A DNA stretch of 64,000 nucleotides from Jatrophihabitans_A sp035248685 (GCA_035248685.1 DATFHF010000033.1:62001-126000); one strand, 5' to 3'; shown: positions 33,227 to 43,323, counted from the first letter of the stretch. The notes: generated by a model from the sequence alone, not told the origin. Translations and numbers: made by a program.

Positions 33227-34270
33227 ATGACTACCTGCGACGTCCCGCTGATCCGCGTCAGCAATCCGGGCGACCTGATCGAGACCGTGCCGTATCTGAT
33301 GGGCTTTCACCCGACCGAGAGCCTGGCGCTGGTGGGTTTCGCCGGCGACCCGTCTGGCCGGCTGCATCAGGTCACGGTGACCATGCGGCTGGACCTGCCC
33401 GACGATCTCGAGGAGTTGACCGACCTCGGCGCGCCGGTCGAGGCGTTTACCGCGTCGCAGACCGAATCGGTGGTCGCGATCGTGCACACCGAACGGGTAA
33501 GCGGCGATCCGCGGACCATGCCGAAGCTGTGCGCATTGCGGGATCTGTTCTTCGACGAGCTGGCGGCGATGGGCCTGCAGGTCGCGGACGTGCTGGTGGC
33601 CACCGGCAGCCGGTGGTGGTCGATGTGTTGCGATCGAGTCGAGTGCTGCCCCGCCGAGGGCACCGCCCGGAGTCCGGGTTCATCCAGCGTGGCGGCCGAA
33701 GCCACCTATGCCGGACTGGTGGCACTGCCCGACCGGCAGGCGCTGGCGGCCACCTTGGTCGGCGCGCCCATCGAGGAGCGGGCCCGGCTCGAGCCGCTGC
33801 TGGGGTCGGCAGTCCGCCGGCTCGATGCTGCCGCCCACCCGGCCGGCAGGCGGCGACTGCTACGCACCGACTTGGCTGCGATTCTGCGGAGGGCGCGCAA
33901 AGAGCAGCCCACCGTGCCGGACCGGCAACTGGCTCGTTTCGCGGTGGCGCTGACCGAGTTGGCGGTCCGGGACGCGGTATGGCTGGCCGTCGACGACCGC
34001 ACGATGGATGGCGGTTTGCTTTACCAACTGCACACCCGGCTACCGGTCGGCTACACGGCAGCACCGCTGTTCCTGTACGGCTGGGTCCAGTGGCGTGCCG
34101 GAAACGGGACGTTGGCGGTGATGACCGCCGAACGTGCGCTGGCCGCCGACCCCGGCTACTCTGCCGCGGAGCTGTTGATCGAGACGGTGCAGCGCGGGCT
34201 GAACCCGGCCAGCACGCCACCACTGTCCAGGCTGGCACCGGCCGGTCGGTGGCCGGGCAGGCGGCGGTGA
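33227..34270 (+). CDS. DUF4192 domain-containing protein
   Basis: A 347-residue protein of the DUF4192 family, recognised from the start VPLIRVSNPGDLIETVPYLMGFHPTESLALVGF, first part IRVSNPGDLIETVPYLMGFH, and the C-terminal YGWVQWRAGNGTLAVMTAERALAADPGYSAAELL, which resembles a TPR-like helix pair. The family is widespread in actinobacteria and of unknown function. CAGGCT lies 6 nt before the ATG, so the transcript may be leaderless. It is convergent with the DtxR gene and ends 5 bp before that gene's stop. Confidence 0.9.
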   Translation: MTTCDVPLIRVSNPGDLIETVPYLMGFHPTESLALVGFAGDPSGRLHQVTVTMRLDLPDDLEELTDLGAPVEAFTASQTESVVAIVHTERVSGDPRTMPKLCALRDLFFDELAAMGLQVADVLVATGSRWWSMCCDRVECCPAEGTARSPGSSSVAAEATYAGLVALPDRQALAATLVGAPIEERARLEPLLGSAVRRLDAAAHPAGRRRLLRTDLAAILRRARKEQPTVPDRQLARFAVALTELAVRDAVWLAVDDRTMDGGLLYQLHTRLPVGYTAAPLFLYGWVQWRAGNGTLAVMTAERALAADPGYSAAELLIETVQRGLNPASTPPLSRLAPAGRWPGRRR

Positions 34271-34275
34271 GCAGG

Positions 34276-34998
34276 TCAGGCCGGTATCGGCAGCGACACG
34301 AAGATGTGTTCGGCGACGGTATCGCTCACAATCTCCGACTCCGCCGTGCCGTGGACATGCAGGCCGGCCTCGTCCCGGCTCACCGATGCGGTCAGCCCGG
34401 GCGTCAGACCGGCGACGCTAAGTTGACGCATCAGCTCGGCGTCGGGCTGAAGCACCTCACTGATCCGTTCGATGCGCACCTGCACCGGTTCCCGAAGCAC
34501 CGTGGCCGCCAGCGTCGGCAGCTGCCTGGTGTCGGCCGTCGGCCCAGACGGTTGACCGAACTCCGCCAGGCCGAGTTCGGCCAGGCCCGGGATCGGATTG
34601 CCGTGCGGGCACACCAGCGGCCGATCCAGCATGGCGATGATGCGACGTTCCACCGCCTCACTCATCACGTGCTCCCACCGGCACGCCTCGATGTGCAGCT
34701 GCTCCCATTCCAGGCCGATCACGTCGTTGAGCAGCCGTTCGGCCAGCCGGTGCTTGCGCATCACCGACACCGCACGCCGGCGGCCAGCCGCTGTCAGCTG
34801 GAGGTGCCGGTCGCTCTCCACCTGGACCAGCCCGTCACGCTCCATCCTGGCGACGGTCTGACTGACGGTCGGCCCGGATTGGCTCAACCGTTCGGCGATC
34901 CGGGCCCGAAGCGGGGTGACGCCCTCCTCCTCGAGCTCCCAGATGGTGCGCAAATACATCTCCGTCGTGTCGATCAAGTCAGTGTGGTGGTGGTTCAC
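34276..34998 (-). CDS. DtxR/IdeR-family metal-dependent repressor
   Basis: Fe(II)-responsive repressor, 240 residues. The winged helix (LIDTTEMYLRTIWELEEEGVTPLRARIAERL, then SGPTVSQTVARMERDGL) is followed by the dimerisation domain with metal ligands in RWEHVMSEAVERRI and LVCPHGNPIPG, and a C-terminal SH3-like domain. Sequence and position next to sigB match mycobacterial IdeR, so control of iron uptake and storage is likely; a manganese-responsive role cannot be excluded. GTG 34998 has GGAAGAGG upstream and matches the family start. Confidence 0.93.
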   Translation of the reverse strand: MNHHHTDLIDTTEMYLRTIWELEEEGVTPLRARIAERLSQSGPTVSQTVARMERDGLVQVESDRHLQLTAAGRRRAVSVMRKHRLAERLLNDVIGLEWEQLHIEACRWEHVMSEAVERRIIAMLDRPLVCPHGNPIPGLAELGLAEFGQPSGPTADTRQLPTLAATVLREPVQVRIERISEVLQPDAELMRQLSVAGLTPGLTASVSRDEAGLHVHGTAESEIVSDTVAEHIFVSLPIPA

Positions 34999-35082
34999 TG
35001 CCGACCTCTTCCGGTGAAGTTCGTCGCAGCGTGGCGTCGGCGCCGCTACCGAGAGCTTTGCTGCCATGTTAGAACCGAGCGC

Positions 35083-35916
35083 ATGAACCATGCCTCCGAG
35101 CGAGCCCTGGTGTCGGTTTCCGAACTTGCCGGCCTGCTGTCCGGCGACCGGCCGCCGGTGCTGCTCGACGTCCGCTGGCAGCTCGGCGGCCCGAGCCAGC
35201 GGCCGGCATACCTGGCCGCTCACATTCCCGGCGCCCAGTGGTGCGACCTGGACCGGGACCTGGCCGACCCGCCGGGCGCCGGCGGCCGGCACCCGCTGCC
35301 CGATCCGGCCCGGCTGGAGGCTGCGATGCGAAGCTGGGGGATCAGCGCCGATACCGACGTCGTGGTCTACGACGGTGACAGCTCCATCGCGGCAGCCCGG
35401 GCGTGGTGGGTGTTGCGCTGGGTGGGTCATCATCAGGTCCGGGTGCTCGACGGCGGTTTCGCGGCATGGGTGTCGGCCGACCAACCGGTGCAGACCGAGA
35501 TCGACCAGCCGGCCGCCGGGGATGTCGTGGTGCGGCCGGGCAGCCTGCCTACCTTGGACGCCGACGCGGCCGCTGACTGGGCCGCCGCCGGCCGGCTGGT
35601 CGACGTCCGAGCACCCGAACGGTTCCGGGGTGAGATCGAGCCGATGGATCCGGTGGCCGGCCGGATCCCGGGGGCGATCAACCTGCCGACCACGGACAAC
35701 GTGCTGGCCTCCGGGCAGTTCGCCCCGGTGGAACGGTTGAATGCCCGGTTCGGGGAGCTCGACCGGTCGGCGCCGGTCGGCGTGTACTGCGGCTCGGGGG
35801 TGACCGCGGCGCACACCGTGCTGGCGATGAACGTCGCCGGCATCGACGCCGTGCTGTACCCGGGCTCCTGGAGTGAATGGATCACCGATCCGAGCAGGCC
35901 GATCGGCACCGGCTGA
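35083..35916 (+). CDS. Sulfurtransferase with two rhodanese domains
   Basis: A 277-residue tandem rhodanese similar to 3-mercaptopyruvate/thiosulfate sulfurtransferases (SseA-like). The inactive N-terminal domain contains LLDVRWQLGGPSQRPAYLAAHIPGA, first part LLDVRWQLGGPSQRPAYLAA, and the C-terminal domain carries the catalytic cysteine in GVYCGSGVTAAHTVL. The Cys loop CGSGVTA is closer to mercaptopyruvate-type than to thiosulfate-type enzymes. ATG 35083 gives the usual length. It is divergent from the DtxR gene with only 84 bp between starts. Confidence 0.92.
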   Translation: MNHASERALVSVSELAGLLSGDRPPVLLDVRWQLGGPSQRPAYLAAHIPGAQWCDLDRDLADPPGAGGRHPLPDPARLEAAMRSWGISADTDVVVYDGDSSIAAARAWWVLRWVGHHQVRVLDGGFAAWVSADQPVQTEIDQPAAGDVVVRPGSLPTLDADAAADWAAAGRLVDVRAPERFRGEIEPMDPVAGRIPGAINLPTTDNVLASGQFAPVERLNARFGELDRSAPVGVYCGSGVTAAHTVLAMNVAGIDAVLYPGSWSEWITDPSRPIGTG

Positions 35917-35946
35917 CCGCTCCCGCCGCGAAAACGCAGCCAGCGC

Positions 35947-36990
<1,044 letters not shown>

Positions 36991-37000
36991 CGTAGAGTGC

Positions 37001-37036
37001 CGACGGCGCCGGTCCCAGTCGGGACCGGCGCCGTCG
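37001..37036 (-). terminator. Strong terminator after sigB
   Basis: CGACGGCGCCGGTCCC-AGTC-GGGACCGGCGCCGTCG: a perfect 16-bp stem with a 4-nt loop, 10 bp after the sigB stop. Confidence 0.9.
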
Positions 37037-37046
37037 TAGTTAGGGC

Positions 37047-38207
37047 TCAGGCCTCCAGGTAGTCGCGCAGCGACTGGGCCCGGGACGGGTGACGCAACTT
37101 GGCCATCGTCTCCCGCTCGATCTGCCGAATCCGCTCGCGGGACAGGTTGAACTTGCGGGCAATGTCATCGAGGGTGTGCGGGTTGCCATCGGCCAGGCCG
37201 TAGCGCAGCCGAACTACCGCCGCCTCGCGCGGCTCCAGCGAGTCCAGGATGTTGGCCAACTGGCGCCGCATCAGGTCGAACTCGACCGCCTCGGTGGGCT
37301 TGGTGGCCTCGCCATCGGCGATGAAGTCACCCAGCGACGAGTCCTCGTCGGTGCCGACCGTCTGGTCCAGGCTCACCAGATCCCGGGCGTGGTCTACCAG
37401 CTCGTGCAACCGCTCGACCGTGATGTCCAGCTCGACCGCCAGCTCCTGGTCAGTGGCGTCGCGGCTCAGGCTCTGCCCGAGCTCCCGGCGCATCCGCTGC
37501 ATCTTGTTGATCTGCTCGACCAAGTGCACCGGCAGCCGAATGGTGCGCGACTGATCTGCCATGGCGCGGCTGATGGCCTGCCGAATCCACCAGGTGGCAT
37601 AGGTGGAGAACTTGAACCCCTTGGTGTAGTCGAACTTCTCCACCGCGCGGATCAGGCCCAGGTTGCCCTCCTGGATCAGATCCAGGAACGGCATGCCGCG
37701 GCCGGTGTAGCGCTTGGCCAGCGACACCACCAGGCGCAGGTTGGCCCGCAACAGCAGATCCTTGGCCTTCTCCCCGTCCGCAACCAGCGCCTGCAGTTCC
37801 CGGCGGCGGGTGACCGACAGTCGCTTGCTGGCGGCGAGCAGGTGCGAGGCGTACAAACCGGCCTCGATCCGCTTGGAAAGCTCGACCTCTTCCACCGCGG
37901 ACAGCAGCGAGACCTTGCCGATCTCGTTCAGGTAAGAACGGACCAGGTCGGCGGCCTGCACGACCTCGTCCAGGTCAGCGGTGGCGGCGATCGGGTTGAC
38001 CTCGTCGGCATCCGCCGGGTCCAGTAGCAGTTCAGCCTCGGTTGTCGGGTCGAGCAGTATCTCGGGGTCCGGCTGGGTGTGGTTAGGCTGCGTCTTCTTC
38101 GGCTTCGTGCCGGCTACCGAGGTAGCTCGGCTGGCCCGGTGCCCGGGCAGCGCACCTGGCGCCGACTTGCGCCGCGGCGTGGTGGTTTTGGTTGCCGACT
38201 GTGTCAC
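37047..38207 (-). CDS. sigB: Principal-like sigma factor SigB
   Basis: Group 1/2 sigma-70 factor of 386 residues with a short, basic and acidic N-terminus (about 85 residues) in place of the long region 1.1 of SigA. Region 1.2 is DLVRSYLNEIGKVSLLSA, region 2 has NLRLVVSLAKRYTGRGMPFLDLIQEGNLGLIRAV, here in part GMPFLDLIQEGNLGLIRAV, plus TYATWWIRQAISRAM, region 3 RMRRELGQSLSRDAT, and region 4 DIARKFNLSRERIRQIE. Its link with DtxR and an upstream ECF-type promoter favour SigB over SigA. GTG 38207 is the start. In a genome lacking another such gene it could be the main sigma factor; that cannot be checked here. Confidence 0.9.
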   Translation of the reverse strand: MTQSATKTTTPRRKSAPGALPGHRASRATSVAGTKPKKTQPNHTQPDPEILLDPTTEAELLLDPADADEVNPIAATADLDEVVQAADLVRSYLNEIGKVSLLSAVEEVELSKRIEAGLYASHLLAASKRLSVTRRRELQALVADGEKAKDLLLRANLRLVVSLAKRYTGRGMPFLDLIQEGNLGLIRAVEKFDYTKGFKFSTYATWWIRQAISRAMADQSRTIRLPVHLVEQINKMQRMRRELGQSLSRDATDQELAVELDITVERLHELVDHARDLVSLDQTVGTDEDSSLGDFIADGEATKPTEAVEFDLMRRQLANILDSLEPREAAVVRLRYGLADGNPHTLDDIARKFNLSRERIRQIERETMAKLRHPSRAQSLRDYLEA

Positions 38208-38251
38208 GATGGAGTCCCGTCCACTGATGGGGTCTGTTTCTCCCTACCTGT

Positions 38252-38279
38252 ACAACGATTCGAGACCCCGCTTGTTCCC
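38252..38279 (-). promoter_or_regulatory. ECF (SigE/SigH-type) promoter of sigB
   Basis: On the minus strand GGGAAC (38274-38279) and CGTTGT (38252-38257) are spaced by 16 bp, the consensus of actinobacterial SigE/SigH promoters. It lies 45 bp before the sigB start. Confidence 0.6.
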
Positions 38280-38339
38280 GGATTGGGCGGCGCGCAGGCC
38301 GCGCGAGCGCCCCGTTCCGACGGTCACGGCGGGTGCCCG

Positions 38340-38774
38340 TCAGAACTCCAGCAAGATCGTGAACGGGCCGTCGTTAATGCTGTGGACGGCCATCATGGCG
38401 CCGAATCGGCCGGTTTCGACGTGCAATCCGCGGGCCTGGAGGCTGTCGGCGAACGCCTGCACCAGCGGTTCGGCGACCGGGCCGGGGGCCGCCTGTTGCC
38501 AGCTGGGTCGCCGGCCGCGGGCGGTGTCGGCATACAGTGTGAACTGGCTCACAACCAGTGCGGGGGCGCCGATCGCCTCCGCCGACGCCTCGTCCCGCTG
38601 ACCGTCACGCAGGATGCGCAGGGCAGCCACCTTGCCGGCCAGTTGGTCGGCGGTGCGCACCGAATCGGTGTGAGTCACCCCAACCAGGACGAGCAGACCG
38701 GCCGCTATCCGCGCGATCTCGCTGCCGTCCACCGACACCGCAGCCTCGCTCACCCGTTGCACCACGGCACGCAT
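38340..38774 (-). CDS. dtd: D-aminoacyl-tRNA deacylase
   Basis: Removes D-amino acids (and glycine from tRNA-Ala) mischarged on tRNA. The 144-residue protein contains MRAVVQRVSEAAVSVDG at the N-terminus, the catalytic SQFTLYADTARGRRPSW motif (SQFTLY-type), and the C-terminal cross-subunit GPxT-type motif NDGPFTILLEF. Length and motifs are typical of DTD1. It starts immediately after the stop codon of the 58-aa gene (adjacent TAG-ATG), so it is the last gene of a three-gene operon beginning with the hydrolase at 39772. Confidence 0.95.
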   Translation of the reverse strand: MRAVVQRVSEAAVSVDGSEIARIAAGLLVLVGVTHTDSVRTADQLAGKVAALRILRDGQRDEASAEAIGAPALVVSQFTLYADTARGRRPSWQQAAPGPVAEPLVQAFADSLQARGLHVETGRFGAMMAVHSINDGPFTILLEF

Positions 38775-38951
38775 CTAGCCACCCACCGGCAGCAGGGCAT
38801 CGCCGAGCGCATCGACCCCGATGTCCAGCGCCGCCGCGCCGGCCGGGCCGAGCACATCGGCCAGCTGCGCCGAGCCGTACCGTTCCCGCACCGCCTCGGC
38901 CAACCGGTCGACCACCGGGGCCGGCACCACGCCGGCCGGCTCGTGGGTCAT
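38775..38951 (-). CDS. Small conserved protein upstream of dtd
   Basis: A 58-residue protein starting MTHEPAGVVPAPVVDRLAEAV and ending GDALLPVGG. I do not recognise its function. The phrase RYGSAQLADVLGPAGAAALD suggests two short helices with a glycine turn. The ATG overlaps the stop of the alpha/beta hydrolase gene (ATGA) and the stop abuts the dtd start, so it is translated as a coupled middle cistron, which argues that it is real. Confidence 0.65.
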   Translation of the reverse strand: MTHEPAGVVPAPVVDRLAEAVRERYGSAQLADVLGPAGAAALDIGVDALGDALLPVGG

Positions 38952-39772
38952 CCGGCCGCCAGCAGCGGCGCCGCGAAGTGGGCGACCAGTTCGGCCACCT
39001 CGGCCGGCCGGCTCAGCTGAAGATCGTGCCCGCCGTCGACCTCGTGTCCGGACGCGTGCGGGATCGCCGCCTGCAACGCCCGCGCAGTTCGTCCCGGCAT
39101 CAGTTGGTCCTGTCGGCCACTGATCACCTGGGTCGGTGCGGTGATCCGGTCCAGCGCGCCCGTAATATCCGGCAACTCGCGGATCAGCGCTCGCTGCTCG
39201 GTGAGAAAGCTCCGCCAAACCGGACGGCTGAGCATGGCCATCCCGCTGGCCAGCGCGTGCGGCTGATCCAGCGGCGACTGGCCGTCGACGACCAGCGCGC
39301 GCACCCGCCGGGTGATCCACGGGCGCCCCAGCCGAAGGGTGCCGAACGCGATCAGGTCACCGATCACCGGCGCGGCCAGCACCGGATCGATCCGGAGCAG
39401 GCAGGCCGGCCCGACCGAGGCCAGCAATACCAAGCCGGCCAGCGGGGCGATCCGGCCGCCGGCCGGCGAATCCGATTCCGCCCCGGCCCGATCCGCGAAC
39501 TCGGCGGCCGCGAGCGCGGCGACTCCGCCGGCCCAGCTGTGGCCGAGTAGCACCGTCGGACCCGGTCGCAGCTCGGACAGCCAGCGCCGAAGCCAGGCGA
39601 CATTGCCCGCGAAGTCGGTGGCCGGTGCGGGATTGGCGCCGTAGCCGGGGCGGTCCGGCGCCCAGATCTGGACTCCGGCCGGCAACCGCTGGCGCAGCTC
39701 GCGGCGAAGCGACCAAAAACTCGCGGAAGAGTCCGGTTGGCCGTGCAGCAGCACGATCGTCGGTGAGCCCAC
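38948..39772 (-). CDS. Alpha/beta-fold hydrolase
   Basis: A 274-residue serine hydrolase. It has the oxyanion segment LLHGQPDSSASFW, a nucleophile elbow GHSWAGGVAAL (Ser), and acid and His candidates in ISGRQDQLMPG and EVDGGHDLQLSRP. Such enzymes hydrolyse esters, epoxides or C-C bonds; substrate unknown. GTG 39772 is chosen because CACGAT lies exactly 6 nt upstream on the coding strand, the leaderless pattern. It heads the operon hydrolase - small protein - dtd. Confidence 0.88.
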   Translation of the reverse strand: MGSPTIVLLHGQPDSSASFWSLRRELRQRLPAGVQIWAPDRPGYGANPAPATDFAGNVAWLRRWLSELRPGPTVLLGHSWAGGVAALAAAEFADRAGAESDSPAGGRIAPLAGLVLLASVGPACLLRIDPVLAAPVIGDLIAFGTLRLGRPWITRRVRALVVDGQSPLDQPHALASGMAMLSRPVWRSFLTEQRALIRELPDITGALDRITAPTQVISGRQDQLMPGRTARALQAAIPHASGHEVDGGHDLQLSRPAEVAELVAHFAAPLLAAG

Positions 39773-39880
39773 GGCTCCATCGTGCCGACCGAGCGGCGGC
39801 TGCGCACCAACGGGTACGGCTGACCGAGGCCGCGGCATGATCGCCCCCCGGTCGGCGCTCGGCGGTGGCACGATGGAGCG

Positions 39881-40240
39881 GTGCTGCGCGCAAACCGTCA
39901 CCGTTCCCAAGCACCGATCCTCATCACCGAGGCACCGGTCAACGGCGACGACGAATTCGACCGCCGGCGCAAGCGATATCTGATCATGATGACGATCCGG
40001 GCGGTCTGCATCGTGGGCGCCGCGTCGACCTTCCACCTGTCCGGCTGGCTGGCCGCCGCGTTCGTGGTCGCCGCCCTGGTGCTGCCCTGGTCGGCGGTGC
40101 TGATCGCCAACGACCGACCGCCCAAGCAGGAGCTGCGCTTCCGCCGGTTCATCCCGGAGGCGCGACGGCCGAAGCAGCTCCAGCCGGCCGAGCCACCCGG
40201 CAAGCAGGAACCGTCCGCGCATCGAATCATCGATCTGTAG
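39881..40240 (+). CDS. DUF3099 membrane protein
   Basis: A 119-residue protein with the DUF3099 core: ILITEAPVNGDDEFDRRRKRYLIMMTIRAVC, of which ITEAP, RRRKRYLIMM and LPWSAVLIAND are the diagnostic parts. Two transmembrane helices (RAVCIVGAASTFHLSGW and LAAAFVVAALVLPWSAVLI) are predicted, with a charged cytoplasmic tail. The family is restricted to actinobacteria and has no known function. GTG 39881 has CACGAT 6 nt upstream. The DUF3039 gene follows after 31 bp, with its own leaderless-type promoter. Confidence 0.88.
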   Translation: MLRANRHRSQAPILITEAPVNGDDEFDRRRKRYLIMMTIRAVCIVGAASTFHLSGWLAAAFVVAALVLPWSAVLIANDRPPKQELRFRRFIPEARRPKQLQPAEPPGKQEPSAHRIIDL

Positions 40241-40271
40241 AACCGGCAGCGCCCGGTGGCACAATCGACGG

Positions 40272-40493
40272 GTGACTACCCAGACCTTGGACGCCCCCAA
40301 GACCTCGGATGCCGATCAGGACGACAAGTTCTTCCACTACGTGCGCAAGAACAAGGTCGCTGAGAGCGCCGTGCTCGGCACCATGGTTCAGGCGCTGTGC
40401 GGCGAGGTCTTTCCGGTGACCCGAGCGGCCAAACCCGGCTCGCCGGTGTGCGCGCGGTGCAAGGAGATCTACGAGTCGTTGCCGGCCGGCTGA
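40272..40493 (+). CDS. DUF3039 family protein
   Basis: A 73-residue protein with the DUF3039 features FFHYVRKNKVAESAVLGTMVQALCGEVF, diagnostic parts HYVRKNKVAESAV and ALCGEVFPVTR, and CARCKEIYESL at the end. Three Cys and one His suggest metal binding. Function unknown; conserved in actinobacteria. GTG 40272 stands 6 nt after CACAAT, as expected for a leaderless transcript. Its last 25 bp overlap the convergent YihY gene. Confidence 0.88.
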   Translation: MTTQTLDAPKTSDADQDDKFFHYVRKNKVAESAVLGTMVQALCGEVFPVTRAAKPGSPVCARCKEIYESLPAG

Positions 40494-41392
40494 TCGGGCT
40501 CCGGCGCCAGCCGTCGCCAGCGGCCCCGCTCCCGGACCGGGCTCGGTGAGCGCTGCTCGATCTCGGCATTCAGTTCCGCCCCGAGCAGCACGCCGAGCGC
40601 CAGCAGGTAGAAGAACAACAGCGCCGCGATCGGCGCCGCGAGCGCGCTGTAGGCATGGTTGTGCGCGACGATGAAAGTGATGTACTCCCGCAGGCCGGTC
40701 GAGCCGGCCAGGAAGATCACCAGCGCCAGCACCGCGCCGGGCAGCCCCCGCCGCCAGGGCAGCCGACGGGGTGGCGCCAGGTGGTACAGGCTGGTCAATC
40801 CGAGCAGCAATAGCACGATCACCGTCGGCCAGTAGGCGGCGCTGATCACCTGGTCGGCCGTCCGCCGGGCCCCGGTCGGGAACAGCTTCGGCAGCACGGT
40901 CGGACCGAGCACCAGGGCGGGCAGCAGGATTACCCCGCCCACCACCGATCCGAGATAGATCCACAACGCCAACAGCCTGCTGCGGACCGCGCCGCGCAAG
41001 TCACGCATCCCGTAGGCGATGGTGATGGTGTTGACGAAGGTGGCGGTCGCCGACGATCCGGCCCACAGCGCCAGCACGAAGCTCACCGAGACCACGCCGG
41101 CCCGTCCCTCGCGCAGCACCTGCTGAACTATCGGAGCGATCAGCTGGTCGACGACCTCGGGCGAGAACGCCCGGGAGAAGGTTTTCAACAGGTTCTGCTG
41201 CACCTGGTCGACCGTGTCGCTGCCGGCGAGCGCCGAGAAATAACCGAGTGCGGCCAGCACCGCCAGCAACAACGACGGCATCGACAGCAGCTGCCAGAAC
41301 GCCGCCTCGGCGGACAGGCCGAGCACCCGGTCGTTCCAAGCCCGGGCCACCGTGCGGCTCGCCAGGGTGCGGGCGCTCCGATGGCTCATCAC
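40469..41392 (-). CDS. YihY/BrkB-family membrane protein
   Basis: A 307-residue integral membrane protein of the YihY/virulence factor BrkB family, with about six transmembrane helices. Family phrases include SAEAAFWQLLSMPSLLLAVLA, first part SAEAAFWQLLSMPSLLL, and GAVLALVIFLAGSTGLREYI, and GALLFFYLLALGVLLGAELNAEIE in modified form (ALLFFYLLALGVLLGAELNA). Function is unresolved: once called RNase BN, now treated as a putative transporter or assembly factor. The C-terminal 25 residues are cytoplasmic and basic. GTG 41392 or the next ATG is the start. Confidence 0.9.
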   Translation of the reverse strand: MMSHRSARTLASRTVARAWNDRVLGLSAEAAFWQLLSMPSLLLAVLAALGYFSALAGSDTVDQVQQNLLKTFSRAFSPEVVDQLIAPIVQQVLREGRAGVVSVSFVLALWAGSSATATFVNTITIAYGMRDLRGAVRSRLLALWIYLGSVVGGVILLPALVLGPTVLPKLFPTGARRTADQVISAAYWPTVIVLLLLGLTSLYHLAPPRRLPWRRGLPGAVLALVIFLAGSTGLREYITFIVAHNHAYSALAAPIAALLFFYLLALGVLLGAELNAEIEQRSPSPVRERGRWRRLAPEPDQPAGNDS

Positions 41393-41574
41393 AGAGAAAC
41401 AGTCTGCCTATCCGAGCGGGCTGCCGGCTCACCGGACACGCCGCCGCCTCCCGGACTGATAGTTCACCTCTCGTCCCGCGGGTCGGATCGAAGCCGCCGG
41501 GACCCGGACGGTTAACCTGGCCAGGCGGTCGCCGGTGGACCGAGATGCCAGCACGGACGAGAGGAGCGGCGTCG

Positions 41575-43323
41575 ATGTCAGAACGCCGCTCGTCGGGTAG
41601 TCGGCTGCGCCGTTGGCAGTGCGAGGCGCTGGCCAAATACCGCGGTCAGACCGGCAAGGACTTTCTGCTCACCGCCACCCCCGGCGCCGGCAAGACCACC
41701 TTCGCGCTGACACTGGCGGTGGATCTGCTCGGCCGGCGGGTGGTTGACCGGGTGATCGTGGTGGCTCCGACCGACCACCTGCGCAGCCAGTGGGCGGCCG
41801 CTGCCGAGCGGTTCGGCATCGCGCTGGACCCGTCGCTGTCCAACGCGGTCGGCCCGGTGCCGGCAGACCTGCACGGTTACGTGACCACCTACGCCCAGGT
41901 GGCCGGCAAGCCCACCCTGCACGCCGCCCGGGCCCGCGCTCGCCGCAGCCTGGTGATCCTGGACGAGATCCACCACGCCGGCGACGGCCTGTCCTGGGGG
42001 GACGCGGTGGCGCTCGCCTTCGACTCGGTTGCGCGCCGGCTGTGCATGACCGGCACTCCGTTTCGCACCCGGGCCGACGAGCGGATCCCGTTCGTCCGGT
42101 ACGAGCCGGACGGCGCGGGTGGCCTGGTGTCCAGCGCCGACTACAACTACGGCTACGCCGACGCGCTGCGCGATCACGTGGTCCGTCCGGTGGTGTTCGC
42201 CGCCTACACCGGGGTGTCCCGCTGGCGTAACTCGGCCGGCGAGGTGATCGCGGCGTCGCTCACCGAGGCGGGCACCCAGTCCACCGAGCAGGCGGCCTGG
42301 CGTACCGCGCTGGATCCCAAGGGTGACTGGGTGCCGCACGTCGTTGCCGCGATGGACGAACGGCTCGGCCAGCTGCGCGCGGCCGGCATGCCGGACGCGG
42401 CCGGCCTGGTGCTCGCCTCGGACCAGGACGACGCTCGGGCCTACGCCGAGATCGTGCATCGGGTCACCGGCGAGCGGCCGTACCTGATCCTTTCCGACGA
42501 CCCGAAGGCCAGCGCCCGGATCGGGGAGTTCGGCGCCGGGGGCCCGCGGATCGCGGTGTGCGTCCGGATGGTCTCCGAAGGCGTGGACGTGCCGCGAGCG
42601 GCCTGCCTGGCCTGGCTGACCAGCTACCGGACCCCGCTGTTCTTCGCGCAGGCGGTCGGCCGGGTGGTCCGGTCCCGGGGCCGGCACGAGTCGGCGACGG
42701 TGTTCCTGCCCGCGGTGCGGCCGCTGCTGAAACTCGCCGCCGAGCTGGAGGACGACCGCAACCACGTGCTGCCGCCACCGGCGCCGGCCTCGGACTCGCT
42801 GGACCTGGTGGACGACCTGGCCGGCGAGCGACCGGAGCAGGCCGAATCCAGCCTGCTGCTGGAGTGGGAGGCGCTGGAGGCCGAGGCGCAGTTCGCTCAC
42901 GTACTGCATGCCGGCCGGGCGGTCACGCCGGGCGCGCCGAGCGACCAGCCGGCCGAGGACTACGACGACTTCATCGGACTGCCCGGCCTGCTTAGCCCGG
43001 AGCAGACCGCGGCCCTGCTCGCCCAGCGCGACGGCGAGCTGCGCAAGCGGGCTACCCGGTCTCGGCAGCGGCCGACGGATCCGGAACCGGTGCAGCCCAC
43101 CGACGATCCAATCGGTGGGCGGCCGGCCGCTGGCGGCTGGCGAGCGGCTGCCGAGCTGCGGCGGGAGGTCAACCGGCTGGTCTCGGTGCTGGCGGCGCGC
43201 ACCGGTACCCCGCACGGCTCGCTGCACGCGAAGTTGCGGGCCGCGGTGCCCGGACCACCGTCCGCCTCGGCGTCGGTGGAATTGCTGGAGGCCCGCCGCG
43301 AGCACCTGATGGCGCTGTTGTGA
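41575..43323 (+). CDS. DEAD/DEAH-box helicase, XPB/restriction-subunit-like
   Basis: A 582-residue superfamily 2 helicase. Walker A is TATPGAGKTTFAL, Walker B/DEAH is ILDEIHHAGDGLSWG, motif III MTGTPFR, and motif VI FAQAVGRVVRS. The order resembles XPB/SSL2-type and UvrB-related translocases; the C-terminal about 180 residues form an Ala/Glu/Arg-rich helical extension found in actinobacterial orthologues. ATG 41575 has GAGAGGAG upstream. It probably acts on damaged or structured DNA, but no nuclease domain or partner gene lies beside it. Confidence 0.88.
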   Translation: MSERRSSGSRLRRWQCEALAKYRGQTGKDFLLTATPGAGKTTFALTLAVDLLGRRVVDRVIVVAPTDHLRSQWAAAAERFGIALDPSLSNAVGPVPADLHGYVTTYAQVAGKPTLHAARARARRSLVILDEIHHAGDGLSWGDAVALAFDSVARRLCMTGTPFRTRADERIPFVRYEPDGAGGLVSSADYNYGYADALRDHVVRPVVFAAYTGVSRWRNSAGEVIAASLTEAGTQSTEQAAWRTALDPKGDWVPHVVAAMDERLGQLRAAGMPDAAGLVLASDQDDARAYAEIVHRVTGERPYLILSDDPKASARIGEFGAGGPRIAVCVRMVSEGVDVPRAACLAWLTSYRTPLFFAQAVGRVVRSRGRHESATVFLPAVRPLLKLAAELEDDRNHVLPPPAPASDSLDLVDDLAGERPEQAESSLLLEWEALEAEAQFAHVLHAGRAVTPGAPSDQPAEDYDDFIGLPGLLSPEQTAALLAQRDGELRKRATRSRQRPTDPEPVQPTDDPIGGRPAAGGWRAAAELRREVNRLVSVLAARTGTPHGSLHAKLRAAVPGPPSASASVELLEARREHLMALL

